Below are positions 24,042 through 31,932 of a stretch of DNA of 64,000 nucleotides, in pieces; the first letter of the stretch is position 1, and every line of letters begins with the position of its first letter. The notes beneath the pieces are model-generated. The model was given only the letters and a program-made list of their open reading frames with translations. It was not told the DNA's origin and searched no databases. The stretch covers positions 1 to 64,000 of the forward strand of contig CAUZDY010000017.1 in assembly GCA_963578805.1 (NCBI GenBank), read 5' to 3'. Source of the DNA: CAUZIB01 sp963578805. Its GTDB lineage: Bacteria; Acidobacteriota; Vicinamibacteria; Vicinamibacterales; UBA8438. The position numbers were made by a program, and so were the translations under genes.

Positions 24042-25126
24042 TGGGATCGTCACCACAATCCCGGCAGGGACTACATCAGGATCACCTGCTTGCGGCGGAC
24101 TTGGACCAGGTGCTGGTCCAGACGGAAGGTCTGTGGGAAGAATTCAGGCGGCAACGTTTGTTTGTCACCGGTGGCACAGGCTTTCTGGGCTGCTGGCTGC
24201 TAGAGAGTTTTATCTGGGCGAATCAGGAACTAGCGCTCGGTGCTTCGGCGACGGTATTGACGAGAAGCACCGCCGCTTTCAGGAAGCGCTTCCCGTATCT
24301 GACCGATCACCCGTCCGTGGAACTCCTGGAAGGGGATGTCCGCTCGTTCGAATTCCCGAACGACCAGTACTCACATGTTATTCATGCGGCCACGGAAGCG
24401 CCCACGAAAGATCTCGACGACAAGCCGTTGCTGAAGTTCGACACGATGGTCCAAGGCACACATCGCGTGCTCGAGTTTGCGCGCCAGAATGGCGCGCGGA
24501 AGGTGCTGCTGACGAGTTCCGGTGCCGTGTATGGGAAACAGCCGGCCGATTTAACGCACATGGCTGAAACCTATTTGGGCGCGCCGGAAGCGACGAACGC
24601 TCGCTGGGTCAATGGCGAAGGTAAACGTGCGTCTGAAATGTTGTGCGCGCTGTATGCGGCGCAGTACGGACTCGAGCCGAAGATCGCGCGTTGCTTCGCC
24701 TTTGTGGGGCCGTACCTGCAGTTGGATTTTCATTATGCAATCGGAAGCTTCATTCGGAACGCGCTGCAGGGCCAGCGGATACGAGCGGATGGAGATGGTG
24801 CCCCGTATCGCTCCTATCTGTATGCGGCGGATTTGGCCGCGTGGTTGTGGACAATCTTGGTTCGGGGTAAATCGTGCCGCGCGTACAACGTTGGTTCAGA
24901 GAGAAGCGTAACGATCAGCGAACTGGCGACGCTTGTCTCAAGAGCCGTGTCGCCGAACGTGGATGTTGAAATTAGCCGGCCTCGCGCGACCAACGGACCG
25001 GCCGAGCGATATGTCCCGTCGACGAAACGCGCACAGGTCGAATTGGGGTTACACGAAAGCACGGGCTTACCGCAGGCGATTTCACAAACGATCAATTGGT
25101 ATGCGGCTCAAGGCTTGCGTCAATAA
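24041..25126 (+). CDS. NAD-dependent epimerase/dehydratase family protein lacking the catalytic tyrosine
   Basis: The 361-residue extended SDR has a clear NAD site, VTGGTGFLG at 42-50, and the active-site stretch LLTSSGAVYG at 156-165. The YxxxK position reads NGEGKRASE: Lys195 is kept, but position 191 is Asn (AAT) where relatives have Tyr (YGEGK). One base separates AAT from TAT. Since the tyrosine is the usual catalytic base, the protein may have lost redox activity, use another residue, or be specialised. Relatives are dTDP-glucose-dehydratase-like or ketosugar reductases (CDP-abequose synthase type). GTG start sharing one base with the previous TAG. By context it should act on the 4-ketosugar of this locus. 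Confidence 0.82.
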   Translation: MGSSPQSRQGLHQDHLLAADLDQVLVQTEGLWEEFRRQRLFVTGGTGFLGCWLLESFIWANQELALGASATVLTRSTAAFRKRFPYLTDHPSVELLEGDVRSFEFPNDQYSHVIHAATEAPTKDLDDKPLLKFDTMVQGTHRVLEFARQNGARKVLLTSSGAVYGKQPADLTHMAETYLGAPEATNARWVNGEGKRASEMLCALYAAQYGLEPKIARCFAFVGPYLQLDFHYAIGSFIRNALQGQRIRADGDGAPYRSYLYAADLAAWLWTILVRGKSCRAYNVGSERSVTISELATLVSRAVSPNVDVEISRPRATNGPAERYVPSTKRAQVELGLHESTGLPQAISQTINWYAAQGLRQ

Positions 25127-25137
25127 AGTGGGAGTTC

Positions 25138-25251
25138 GTGGATAAACAAAAGCTTAACCATAACGGGGATCTGGGTCTCATTAAGCGACTCATAGACGCT
25201 GCCGTAGCCACCGGGGTCAAGTGTCATTCCGACACCGTGGCGTCGGGGTAG
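25138..25251 (+). pseudogene. Remnant of a neuB-type (sialic acid synthase) N-terminus
   Basis: The frame reads KLNHNGDLGLIKRLIDAA followed by VATGVK and a stop. This is the N-terminal signature of NeuB-family enzymes ('INHNGDl.lAkkLIdaA...aVKfQ'), with the preceding strand missing and a small deletion before VK. About 38 codons remain, between the SDR and the aldo-keto reductase. The upstream border, 12 bp after the SDR stop, may mark a deletion junction. Confidence 0.65.
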
Positions 25252-25258
25252 ACGTGCG

Positions 25259-26218
25259 ATGTACTACCGCACGCTGGGCCGCACCGGGCTAAAAATCTCC
25301 GAAGTATCGCTCGGCAGTTGGCTTACATTTGTCAACTCGACCGAAAAGAAAGCAACCGCTAATGTGGTCTACCGCGCGCTCGATCTGGGTATTAACCATA
25401 TCGATACGGCCGACATATACGGGAATGGGCTGGCTGAAGCCGTACTCGGCGAGATTCTCGAAGGCGTTCGCCGCAGCAGCTACATCATCGCCTCAAAGGT
25501 ATTCTGGCCGACGGGGTCCGGCCCGAACGATAAGGGTCTCTCCCGCAAACACGTTCACGAGACGGTCGATGCGTCGCTTAGGCGCCTCAAGACAGATTAC
25601 CTCGACATTCTGTACTGCCACCGATACGACACGTCCGTGCCCCTTGAAGAGACCGTCACAGCCATGGAAGATCTGGTCGTGCAGGGCCGGATTCTGTATT
25701 GGGGCGTGTCGTGCTGGACAGCGAAACAGATCGCACGCGCCTGCCGGCTCGCGACGCGCCACAAGCCGGCGGTCGATCAGCCGCCGTACAACGTCTTTGA
25801 CCGTCACATCGAGCAGGATGTACTCGGCACGTGCGCCAAGGAGGGGCTCGGTGTCGTCGGTTGGAGCCCCCTCGCTCAGGGTGTCTTGACCGGCAAGTAT
25901 CTCAAAGGGCAACCGGTGAACTCGCGCGGGGCCGACGACAAGCTCTACAAGCTCATGCGCCGGTACTTCGAGCCGAAGTGCACCGCGACCGTCAGGGAAC
26001 TCGTGGAAATCGCCAAGGATACCAGTCTGACACCCAGCCAGGTCGCGCTCGGCTGGTGTCTACGGCGTGACGAGGTAACGAGTGTCATTGTCGGTGCGAC
26101 AAACGTCGCACAGATCGAGGAAAACGCCAGAGCTACAATGTTGCCCAAGGGTGTGCTTAGTGCTGTCGAAAACGTCGTCAGGTCCGCGCCGATCGTTTCT
26201 GCCGCAGACCCGTTGTGA
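25259..26218 (+). CDS. Aldo/keto reductase (KCNAB/AKR family)
   Basis: A complete 319-residue NADPH-dependent oxidoreductase with the catalytic tetrad in normal positions: Asp49 in HIDTADIYG, Tyr54, Lys80 in IIASKVFW and His121 in YCHRYD. The cofactor end is also clear (SVIVGATNVAQIEENA). The closest type is the potassium-channel-beta-like AKR group, which in sugar loci can reduce keto groups of NDP-sugars. By position it probably carries out a reduction on the locus sugar, perhaps standing in for the SDR upstream, whose tyrosine is missing. It is followed at once by a terminator-like hairpin, closing this transcription unit. Confidence 0.9.
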   Translation: MYYRTLGRTGLKISEVSLGSWLTFVNSTEKKATANVVYRALDLGINHIDTADIYGNGLAEAVLGEILEGVRRSSYIIASKVFWPTGSGPNDKGLSRKHVHETVDASLRRLKTDYLDILYCHRYDTSVPLEETVTAMEDLVVQGRILYWGVSCWTAKQIARACRLATRHKPAVDQPPYNVFDRHIEQDVLGTCAKEGLGVVGWSPLAQGVLTGKYLKGQPVNSRGADDKLYKLMRRYFEPKCTATVRELVEIAKDTSLTPSQVALGWCLRRDEVTSVIVGATNVAQIEENARATMLPKGVLSAVENVVRSAPIVSAADPL

Positions 26219-26242
26219 AGGCCTAGTTTAGGCTTCATTTTC
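26217..26242 (+). terminator. Hairpin terminator after the aldo/keto reductase
   Basis: The sequence GAAGGCCTAGTTTAGGCTTC folds into an eight-pair stem with one bulged G and a three-base loop, followed by ATTTTC. It begins within the stop codon of the reductase gene. The short T-run makes it a moderately good intrinsic terminator. Confidence 0.55.
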
Positions 26243-26318
26243 GGGGGGGCGCGTGCCCGGTGCCTTGCCAGGCCCAGACAAGTGTGCGACGATTTTACAC
26301 TTGCTGTGCTCGTAAGAC

Positions 26319-26346
26319 TTGATATCACAAGCGCTGAAATTATGCT
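26319..26346 (+). promoter_or_regulatory. Sigma-70-like promoter of the radical-SAM cassette
   Basis: TTGATA (26319-26324) and TATGCT (26341-26346) are separated by 16 bp and resemble a -35/-10 pair. They lie about 45 bp before the ATG at 26392 and just downstream of a terminator, so a separate transcription unit is likely. Confidence 0.45.
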
Positions 26347-26391
26347 TTAAGTGCGCTGTTTCCTAGGTTCCAATTTCAGAACAATAAGAAG

Positions 26392-27219
26392 ATGAAAACC
26401 ACGACAGAGACTCTGTTTGACGAGCACGGTCGGCGCCTACCCTTTGAGGGAATTCGTGCGTTCAATAGTGTCTCACGCCGTTACTATCAGCTGAACCAGC
26501 CCGACATCCAATTTGACACAGTGTTGCGAAGGATGAACAAGAACGCGGGCGTGGACGAAAGTATCTCCGTACACCAGTTTGAGTCCGCGTGCCTCGATCT
26601 GATGAAGACGGCGAAAGAAGATGCCTGCATCAGAGACATCTTCAAGGGCACACATCTCCCTTTTATGTGCCCGAAGATCGTAGACGAAATGGACCTGGGA
26701 GAAGAACTTGAACAACGCTGGTTAGTGGCGGTTGGAAGCTCTTTTACCGAAACGTTTCCGCAGTATCACTTCACGAGCACCTTGCAGGGTGAAACGCCCT
26801 CGCTGAGCGGGACGCTTACGCTCGCCGAGGGGGCGCGATACGAGCACTTCCTGCGAGCGCGACGGCAGGGTCCAATTGTCGGGTGGTATTTCCCGACCGC
26901 GCTCCAGGAGTACGATGTCGCTTCTCAGCGTGTTCAGATGCGGACCTTGCCCTTGCCGGAAACGCTCGTGCTGAGTGGCGGCTTTGAGGCCGCAGCCGCG
27001 CTGGTGGGTTCACCGGATTTATTGATGAATACGGAGACCTATCCGCCGGTGCTCTGCCTCTCCGCTTTCGAACACACAGATAAACGACTGATGCTGTGTT
27101 TCAAGGCCTATGGCCTGAGCCTCGAGTTTTGGCTGTTAAGTCAAGTGCTTGCGCCAGGCATCATGCAAGTGTCAGAACAGTGGACCGGCGGCCTCACATT
27201 GTTTACGGTCATCCGGTAA
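26392..27219 (+). CDS. Protein of unknown function, first gene of the radical-SAM cassette
   Basis: I do not recognise this 275-residue protein. It has no signal peptide and no clear membrane helix. The N-terminal third is helical and charged, with cysteines at CLDL, ACIRD and FMCPK that show no metal-site spacing. The middle contains aromatic-rich strands (FPQYHFTSTLQ, GWYFPTALQEYDV), and the C-terminus alternates hydrophobic residues (EFWLLSQVLAPGIMQVS). The product could be a substrate-binding or scaffold protein for the radical SAM enzyme that starts 19 bp downstream. The start ATG has a weak purine-rich stretch (AATAAGAAG) and is preceded by a promoter-like sequence. Confidence 0.75.
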   Translation: MKTTTETLFDEHGRRLPFEGIRAFNSVSRRYYQLNQPDIQFDTVLRRMNKNAGVDESISVHQFESACLDLMKTAKEDACIRDIFKGTHLPFMCPKIVDEMDLGEELEQRWLVAVGSSFTETFPQYHFTSTLQGETPSLSGTLTLAEGARYEHFLRARRQGPIVGWYFPTALQEYDVASQRVQMRTLPLPETLVLSGGFEAAAALVGSPDLLMNTETYPPVLCLSAFEHTDKRLMLCFKAYGLSLEFWLLSQVLAPGIMQVSEQWTGGLTLFTVIR

Positions 27220-27238
27220 CCCGGGAAAAGGTGCATTC

Positions 27239-28372
27239 ATGAAGACATTGATCACGTTGCCAACAGAAGGCCAGACACTGATTCTCCGATCGGATGAGAG
27301 TCGCAAGAGAGAGGACCAGACCCAAAAACGCCCGCGGGTCCACGAGAAGATCCAGGCGTTTCATCGCGAATCTCTGAACGGTGTCATTAGTCCGATCCTC
27401 CGACTAAAAATCAACAGATCGCTGTGCAATTTCAAGTGTGAGCACTGTTGCGAAGAGCCCTACATGAGCCGGGACCTGAAGGCACGGACCGGTGCCATCG
27501 ATCCGCGCAAGCAGATGGAGATCGCCGATTACGCCGAGCTGTCTCGCCAGGCCGACGATTACGGCATCTTCCGCTTTGTTCTGACCGGCGGCGAAGCCCT
27601 GATCATGAAGAATCTGGACGAACTCATCGAGGCGGTGGACCCGTACAAACATCTCGTCATTCTGGATACGAACGGCTGGACGTTCGACGAAGAACGCGCT
27701 AAATGGTTTGCGGATATTGGCGGCTACAAGGCACAGATCTCACTCGATAGTTATGTGGAAGCCGAGCATGACGCGTTTCGAAACAAGCCGGGTTCCTACA
27801 AGCGGGTCATGAAAGCCATCACGGCCTCGAAACACGCTGGCCTTGAGCTGCTCTTGTCAACATGCATCGTGAAAGATCGGGTCTTCTCTCAGGAATTCGC
27901 TGACTTCATGAAGTTCTGCAAGGACGATGACGTGCCGCTATACGTCACCTTGGCCAAGCCCGTGGGTAGCGCGCGCGAGCATGACGAGTGGGTCGTTACG
28001 AAGCGCGATGTCGATCAGCTGAAGGCACTTGAAGACGAGTTCGACATCTTCACACACATGAGCCCGTCCTATGGGCACCCCGGGAAGTGCATCACGGTCA
28101 AGGGTATCAACACCGTCAATCATGACGGTGAAATCGTGCCGTGCCCGTACATGGATCTGTCCATCGGCAACGTCATGCACGAGCCGCTAGGGGATATTCT
28201 AGATCGGGGCATGAAGAACAAGTGGCTCGGTCCGTATCGGGACGAGTGCATCATCGGTGAAAACATGGAGTTCATCACATTTCACAATGACACGGTTGCC
28301 GATCATTTGAAGGAAACCCCTTATCTCCCAGTTCCATACGAGAAGGGCTTTGGGCTGAACGGGTCGGTGTGA
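27239..28372 (+). CDS. Radical SAM protein with C-terminal SPASM/Twitch-like cluster region
   Basis: The 377-residue product (ATG at 27239, with GGGAAAAGGTGCATTC upstream) has the radical SAM motif CNFKCEHC (C-x3-C-x2-C) at about residue 62, then FVLTGGEALIM, the GGE motif that contacts SAM, and DTNGW and QISLDSY along the barrel. The C-terminal part has GKCITVKG and EIVPCPYMDLSIGNV, resembling the auxiliary iron-sulfur cluster region of SPASM/Twitch proteins. Such enzymes modify peptides or small molecules by radical chemistry. Nothing in the locus looks like a short precursor peptide, so a sugar or alcohol substrate is an alternative. It lies between two unrecognised genes on the same strand with gaps of 19 and 28 bp, suggesting a three-gene cassette. 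Confidence 0.9.
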   Translation: MKTLITLPTEGQTLILRSDESRKREDQTQKRPRVHEKIQAFHRESLNGVISPILRLKINRSLCNFKCEHCCEEPYMSRDLKARTGAIDPRKQMEIADYAELSRQADDYGIFRFVLTGGEALIMKNLDELIEAVDPYKHLVILDTNGWTFDEERAKWFADIGGYKAQISLDSYVEAEHDAFRNKPGSYKRVMKAITASKHAGLELLLSTCIVKDRVFSQEFADFMKFCKDDDVPLYVTLAKPVGSAREHDEWVVTKRDVDQLKALEDEFDIFTHMSPSYGHPGKCITVKGINTVNHDGEIVPCPYMDLSIGNVMHEPLGDILDRGMKNKWLGPYRDECIIGENMEFITFHNDTVADHLKETPYLPVPYEKGFGLNGSV

Positions 28373-28400
28373 ACGGATATTCTGCCAACGATCCCAAGAG

Positions 28401-29045
28401 GTGGAATTTAAGGCGAAGGTCAGTACGGCGCGACTAAAGGCCACGGCGGAGTTCCTTATGGAGCTTTCGCAGGAGGGCGACACCGAACAGGGTCGTGTCG
28501 TCGATCAGGATGCGGCGCGGCTCGCTATTGCGACGTGCTTGGACCTGAAAGATCCGGAAAGCCCGATGAAGGACGAGATGTACAACGCCTTCACTCCCCA
28601 CGCAACCAATCTAGCGGTTGAGGGCGTCTCCTTTCGAACGAATCGGGAACACGGGCGGATCGATGTCCTGCTGCAGCCCAGACCGCATGATGACCCACGC
28701 TACCAGGGACAGGTGGCGTGCCCAGGGCAAGGTATCCGACCTTCAGATTCCGGGCCTCAAGCCGCTCTGGATCGACTCACGGCGATGGAATTCAAAGTCC
28801 CAACCCGTTACGAATTCGTCGATGATGTGTATGTAACGAATGGCCTGCGCGGGTGGTACGAATGCAAGGTCTACCTGGCGTTTCCAGATAGTGCGCCAGC
28901 CGGCACTGACTGGTACCCCGCGGATCCGCTTCCACTCGACACGAATACCTTCCGCATTGTTCGCTCGCACCGTGAGCGTATTGTGCCCGTGGCACTGGCT
29001 GCATACATGAAGCGCACGCAGCACGCGCCGGTAGACCAGGGCTAG
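28401..29045 (+). CDS. Nudix-fold-like protein with degenerate Nudix box, third gene of the radical-SAM cassette
   Basis: The 214-residue frame starts with GTG (28401). After an N-terminal helical region, the stretch IDVLLQPR and YQGQVACPGQGIRPSD, then ALDRLTAMEF, matches the layout of a Nudix domain (strand, 'W..PGG', helix), and GWYECKVYLAFP fits a later strand. The metal-binding glutamates of the box are mostly lost: the consensus GX5E is GIRPSDS and REUXEE is reduced. I infer a Nudix fold that binds, rather than hydrolyses, a nucleotide-linked ligand, with low certainty. It ends before a 170-bp space containing a glycosyltransferase remnant. Confidence 0.55.
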   Translation: MEFKAKVSTARLKATAEFLMELSQEGDTEQGRVVDQDAARLAIATCLDLKDPESPMKDEMYNAFTPHATNLAVEGVSFRTNREHGRIDVLLQPRPHDDPRYQGQVACPGQGIRPSDSGPQAALDRLTAMEFKVPTRYEFVDDVYVTNGLRGWYECKVYLAFPDSAPAGTDWYPADPLPLDTNTFRIVRSHRERIVPVALAAYMKRTQHAPVDQG

Positions 29046-29068
29046 AAATCGGCAGCACCGTGCCTCGG

Positions 29069-29146
29069 CTACTTGCACATAGCCCTGAAGACGTGCTCGT
29101 AGCTGTCGACGTACGGGTACCCGCGAGATCCGATTGTACCGACACG
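29069..29146 (-). pseudogene. Remnant of a DUF1972 glycosyltransferase N-terminus
   Basis: The minus strand reads RVGTIGSRGYPYVDSYEHVF and then stops after RAMCK. The intact gene at 46095 begins MRVGVVGSRGYPYVYSGYETF, so this is the first 25 codons of a paralogue, with one codon lost and a stop just after. The rest of the gene is missing. Confidence 0.65.
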
Positions 29147-29217
29147 CCTGCGCCTCGTTTTGTAAAGTTGCCACTCACAAAGCCTCACCTTTAGCGATGA
29201 CTTCGCGGGCTCCTGAT

Positions 29218-31932
29218 CTAGCGGTCGGGCATGCGCGAGACTCGCGCGTCGGCAAATGTCACGGTCTCTCCCACCGTGAGTCCACCGCCCCACACGACGG
29301 CCTGGAAGATCGCCTTCTTGGCCCCGTCCGGCACGACAACTCGGGTCGTCAAGCGGCGCCCACCGTCAACTGTCTGGAATACTCGCGTCGTGGTGCTGAA
29401 GTAGTAGGGATCCCGATCGCGAATGAACCCGAATCGCACGCGAACTGGTGCAAATCTGCCTGACGTCGCCAGCAGGCTGCCCTCAATGACCTCTCCACCG
29501 TGGACGTCGAAAGCAGCCGACGAGACCGACATCATCACATATTCCCTAAGCATCGAGACCTGGAGACCTCCGTGCGGCGTGAGTTGCGCCACGGGAGCGG
29601 CTGCCAGGCGAACAGAAGGCGGGCCACCCCCGTCAACACTGATATCGTTCAGCACCCAACCGGCTGGTGCCACACCGACCGCGGAACCTTCGGACGGCGC
29701 GAGGGTGTTCTTCAGAATCGGTTCCATCGGGCCACTGCGGAATGCCTCGGCCGGGACGAAATACCAGACCCACACGATCCCGATCACGGCGACGACCGCC
29801 AGCGCGCCAGTCGCTCTCTTCCGTAAGAGGTCGAGGAGTCCGGCCGAGCGAAGCAACAGAAACAGCGCGATCCCCGCAACCAGGAACAGGCCGATCGCCA
29901 CCGCTTGCAGTGCGAGGCTAGACGTCGTGGTCCAGAAGTAATCGAGCATAAATGGTCCCTGGATGCTGCCAGCGACGTTGTTGAGGCCGAACCTGTCAAG
30001 CGGCACCTCGACTCCCATCAAGCCACGAACGATCAACAATGGATAGATACCAAACGGGGACACTCTCCAGTCAAACGCGCGGGGGATGACTTCGGGGCCA
30101 AGTCCGCCCCCAAGAATGCTCGCGTAGTAGAGAGGACTGACAATCGATCCAAGTGCCTGGACGTACACCGCGGCCACAATGACCACGAAGGTGGCGACCT
30201 GCTTCCGACGGCTTGCGCTGGACAGCCCTGCCAGAAAAGGAATGAGCCCCAGCAGGAGTAAGGGCTGGTAGATGAGGTCGTAGCGGCTGCCGAAGTCAAA
30301 AATTGACACCACGTGTCGCCCGAGCACGAGGGGGGCAAAATACGGCAGGATCAGCATGAGTATGACGACAGTGTCGCCGGGCGCCTTCAACTGAAACCGG
30401 CGCCAGCCGAACGTCGCAAGCAACAACAACGGGCAGTAAGGGAGAAGCCCGTCCAACGGAGACACGGTCCTCAACGCTATTTTCTGCCCAATGCCTTCGA
30501 AGAAATTCCACGTGTCGAGCGCGTACGCCGGAGAATTCCACATTACGCTGAAACTGAGCGGCAATGCTGCCACCCACAAGGCTACGACCGCTGCCGCTTT
30601 GGCGGAGAAGCTCTGCCACGATTCGTGGCGCCGATATTTCACGAAGAGCAGGTGCAACAACCACCCGGCCAGAAATACATGTGCGACCAATTTCGTCACC
30701 AGCGCACCCGCGACAGCCACCAGGAACCAACGAAACCACTTTTTTTTCCCGCTCAGGCTGTACTCGGCCAGGCACCAGAACGAGGCGATGACCGAAAGCG
30801 CCAATAATGGGTCAGCCGTATCTATTTTCGAGTGCGGCCATGCGGTGGTCCCGAAGCCGAACAGCAGGGTTAGGGCAACGGCTCCTCTTGGCGAGGCGTA
30901 AAGCCTCGCCAGGCGGAACACGACCCAGCAAAGTGCCGCCGACACGAAGACGTTAGACAGGCGCGCCGCAAGCGGATTGAACTCCGTGCCGAACAGAGCC
31001 CCTGCGGCCAGTCCGACGAGATAGAGCGGAAGCTCCACAAGAGAGAGGCCGAGGTGCTTCGTGGGCGCGACCAGTAGGCTGACGTCTCCGCCAACAATGG
31101 CTCTCATCTGGTCGTACGTAACCTTGCCGTCGATCGTGTAGAAGCCTTGATCAAACCCACCCAGACAGAAAGTCGCGGTGTAGAAGGACAGAAACAGCAC
31201 CAGAATCAGCAGCTGCATGCGCCGCTCGTCGAGGCTGGTGATCCCCTTCACGCTGCCGACCGCTCCGGAAGGCCACGCGACCTCGAGCAGCGCCTGCACC
31301 CTGCGGCGCCGGCCGATCCACTCGCACAGCCACCAGGCCGTCCAGACCATCAGACCGCCCGCCACAGAAAGCGCGATTAGGATCCATTTCACTCGCTGCG
31401 GCCAGGCGGCCAACACTTCGATAAACGTTGCCGTAGTCGTGACGAACGGATCCCCGCCGACAGCCTCAACGCGAGTGATGTCGCCTACGACGCTCAGCGA
31501 CGCAATCTGTGAGGTCGGCAGCAGAATCTGCGGAACTTCCGGCCCGGTCCACCGGCGCAGAGGGACGCCGTGCCACAGTAGATCCACGGCGTGGATCTCA
31601 ATGATCGCCGGCGCGTATCCGAGATCGAGCCGCAACGCGGCTAGAGTCTCTCGTGGTGGCGTGAACGTTAGACCGACAGGATGACCGGTGTCCTGTAATT
31701 CGAGGGTCTCGGTCGCCTCCTCGTCGAAGAACGGATGCGAGATCGTCGCGTAGTACGCCTTATAGATTCCGGGTTGGGGTGCAATTACCGTCAGCCGGAT
31801 ACCCAGGTTCGTCGGCGCATTAATGGCAAGCACACTCGCGCACAAAGTAAACAGCAACGCTGCGGCGGTCTTGGCGTGCTCGCGGAACTGACGATGCAAC
31901 GAAACGGCTCTTCGGCTACCTACCTCGTCCAC
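29218..31932 (-). CDS. Large multi-membrane-span protein, probable GT-C-type glycosyltransferase
   Basis: The 904-residue protein has one N-terminal membrane helix (about 20-42), an extracytoplasmic beta-rich domain of about 130 residues, a helix near 185-205, then roughly ten or more membrane segments between about 235 and 735. A soluble C-terminal domain of about 150 residues (from APSEGSAVGVAP) is probably extracytoplasmic. The membrane part shows IDTADPLLALSVIASFW and acidic residues in the first loop (GGFDQGFYTIDGKVTYDQM), as in GT-C enzymes that use polyprenyl-phosphate sugars. The family is not certain. It overlaps by 17 bp the upstream GT2 gene, which resembles dolichyl-phosphate sugar synthases; such pairs often make and use a lipid-linked sugar. 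Confidence 0.75.
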   Translation of the reverse strand: MDEVGSRRAVSLHRQFREHAKTAAALLFTLCASVLAINAPTNLGIRLTVIAPQPGIYKAYYATISHPFFDEEATETLELQDTGHPVGLTFTPPRETLAALRLDLGYAPAIIEIHAVDLLWHGVPLRRWTGPEVPQILLPTSQIASLSVVGDITRVEAVGGDPFVTTTATFIEVLAAWPQRVKWILIALSVAGGLMVWTAWWLCEWIGRRRRVQALLEVAWPSGAVGSVKGITSLDERRMQLLILVLFLSFYTATFCLGGFDQGFYTIDGKVTYDQMRAIVGGDVSLLVAPTKHLGLSLVELPLYLVGLAAGALFGTEFNPLAARLSNVFVSAALCWVVFRLARLYASPRGAVALTLLFGFGTTAWPHSKIDTADPLLALSVIASFWCLAEYSLSGKKKWFRWFLVAVAGALVTKLVAHVFLAGWLLHLLFVKYRRHESWQSFSAKAAAVVALWVAALPLSFSVMWNSPAYALDTWNFFEGIGQKIALRTVSPLDGLLPYCPLLLLATFGWRRFQLKAPGDTVVILMLILPYFAPLVLGRHVVSIFDFGSRYDLIYQPLLLLGLIPFLAGLSSASRRKQVATFVVIVAAVYVQALGSIVSPLYYASILGGGLGPEVIPRAFDWRVSPFGIYPLLIVRGLMGVEVPLDRFGLNNVAGSIQGPFMLDYFWTTTSSLALQAVAIGLFLVAGIALFLLLRSAGLLDLLRKRATGALAVVAVIGIVWVWYFVPAEAFRSGPMEPILKNTLAPSEGSAVGVAPAGWVLNDISVDGGGPPSVRLAAAPVAQLTPHGGLQVSMLREYVMMSVSSAAFDVHGGEVIEGSLLATSGRFAPVRVRFGFIRDRDPYYFSTTTRVFQTVDGGRRLTTRVVVPDGAKKAIFQAVVWGGGLTVGETVTFADARVSRMPDR

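Noticed and set aside
28792..29178. 128-residue minus-strand frame over the Nudix-like gene
   Set aside because: Low-complexity Ser/Thr/Arg translation opposite a better gene; only the short DUF1972 scrap on this strand, in another frame, is credible.
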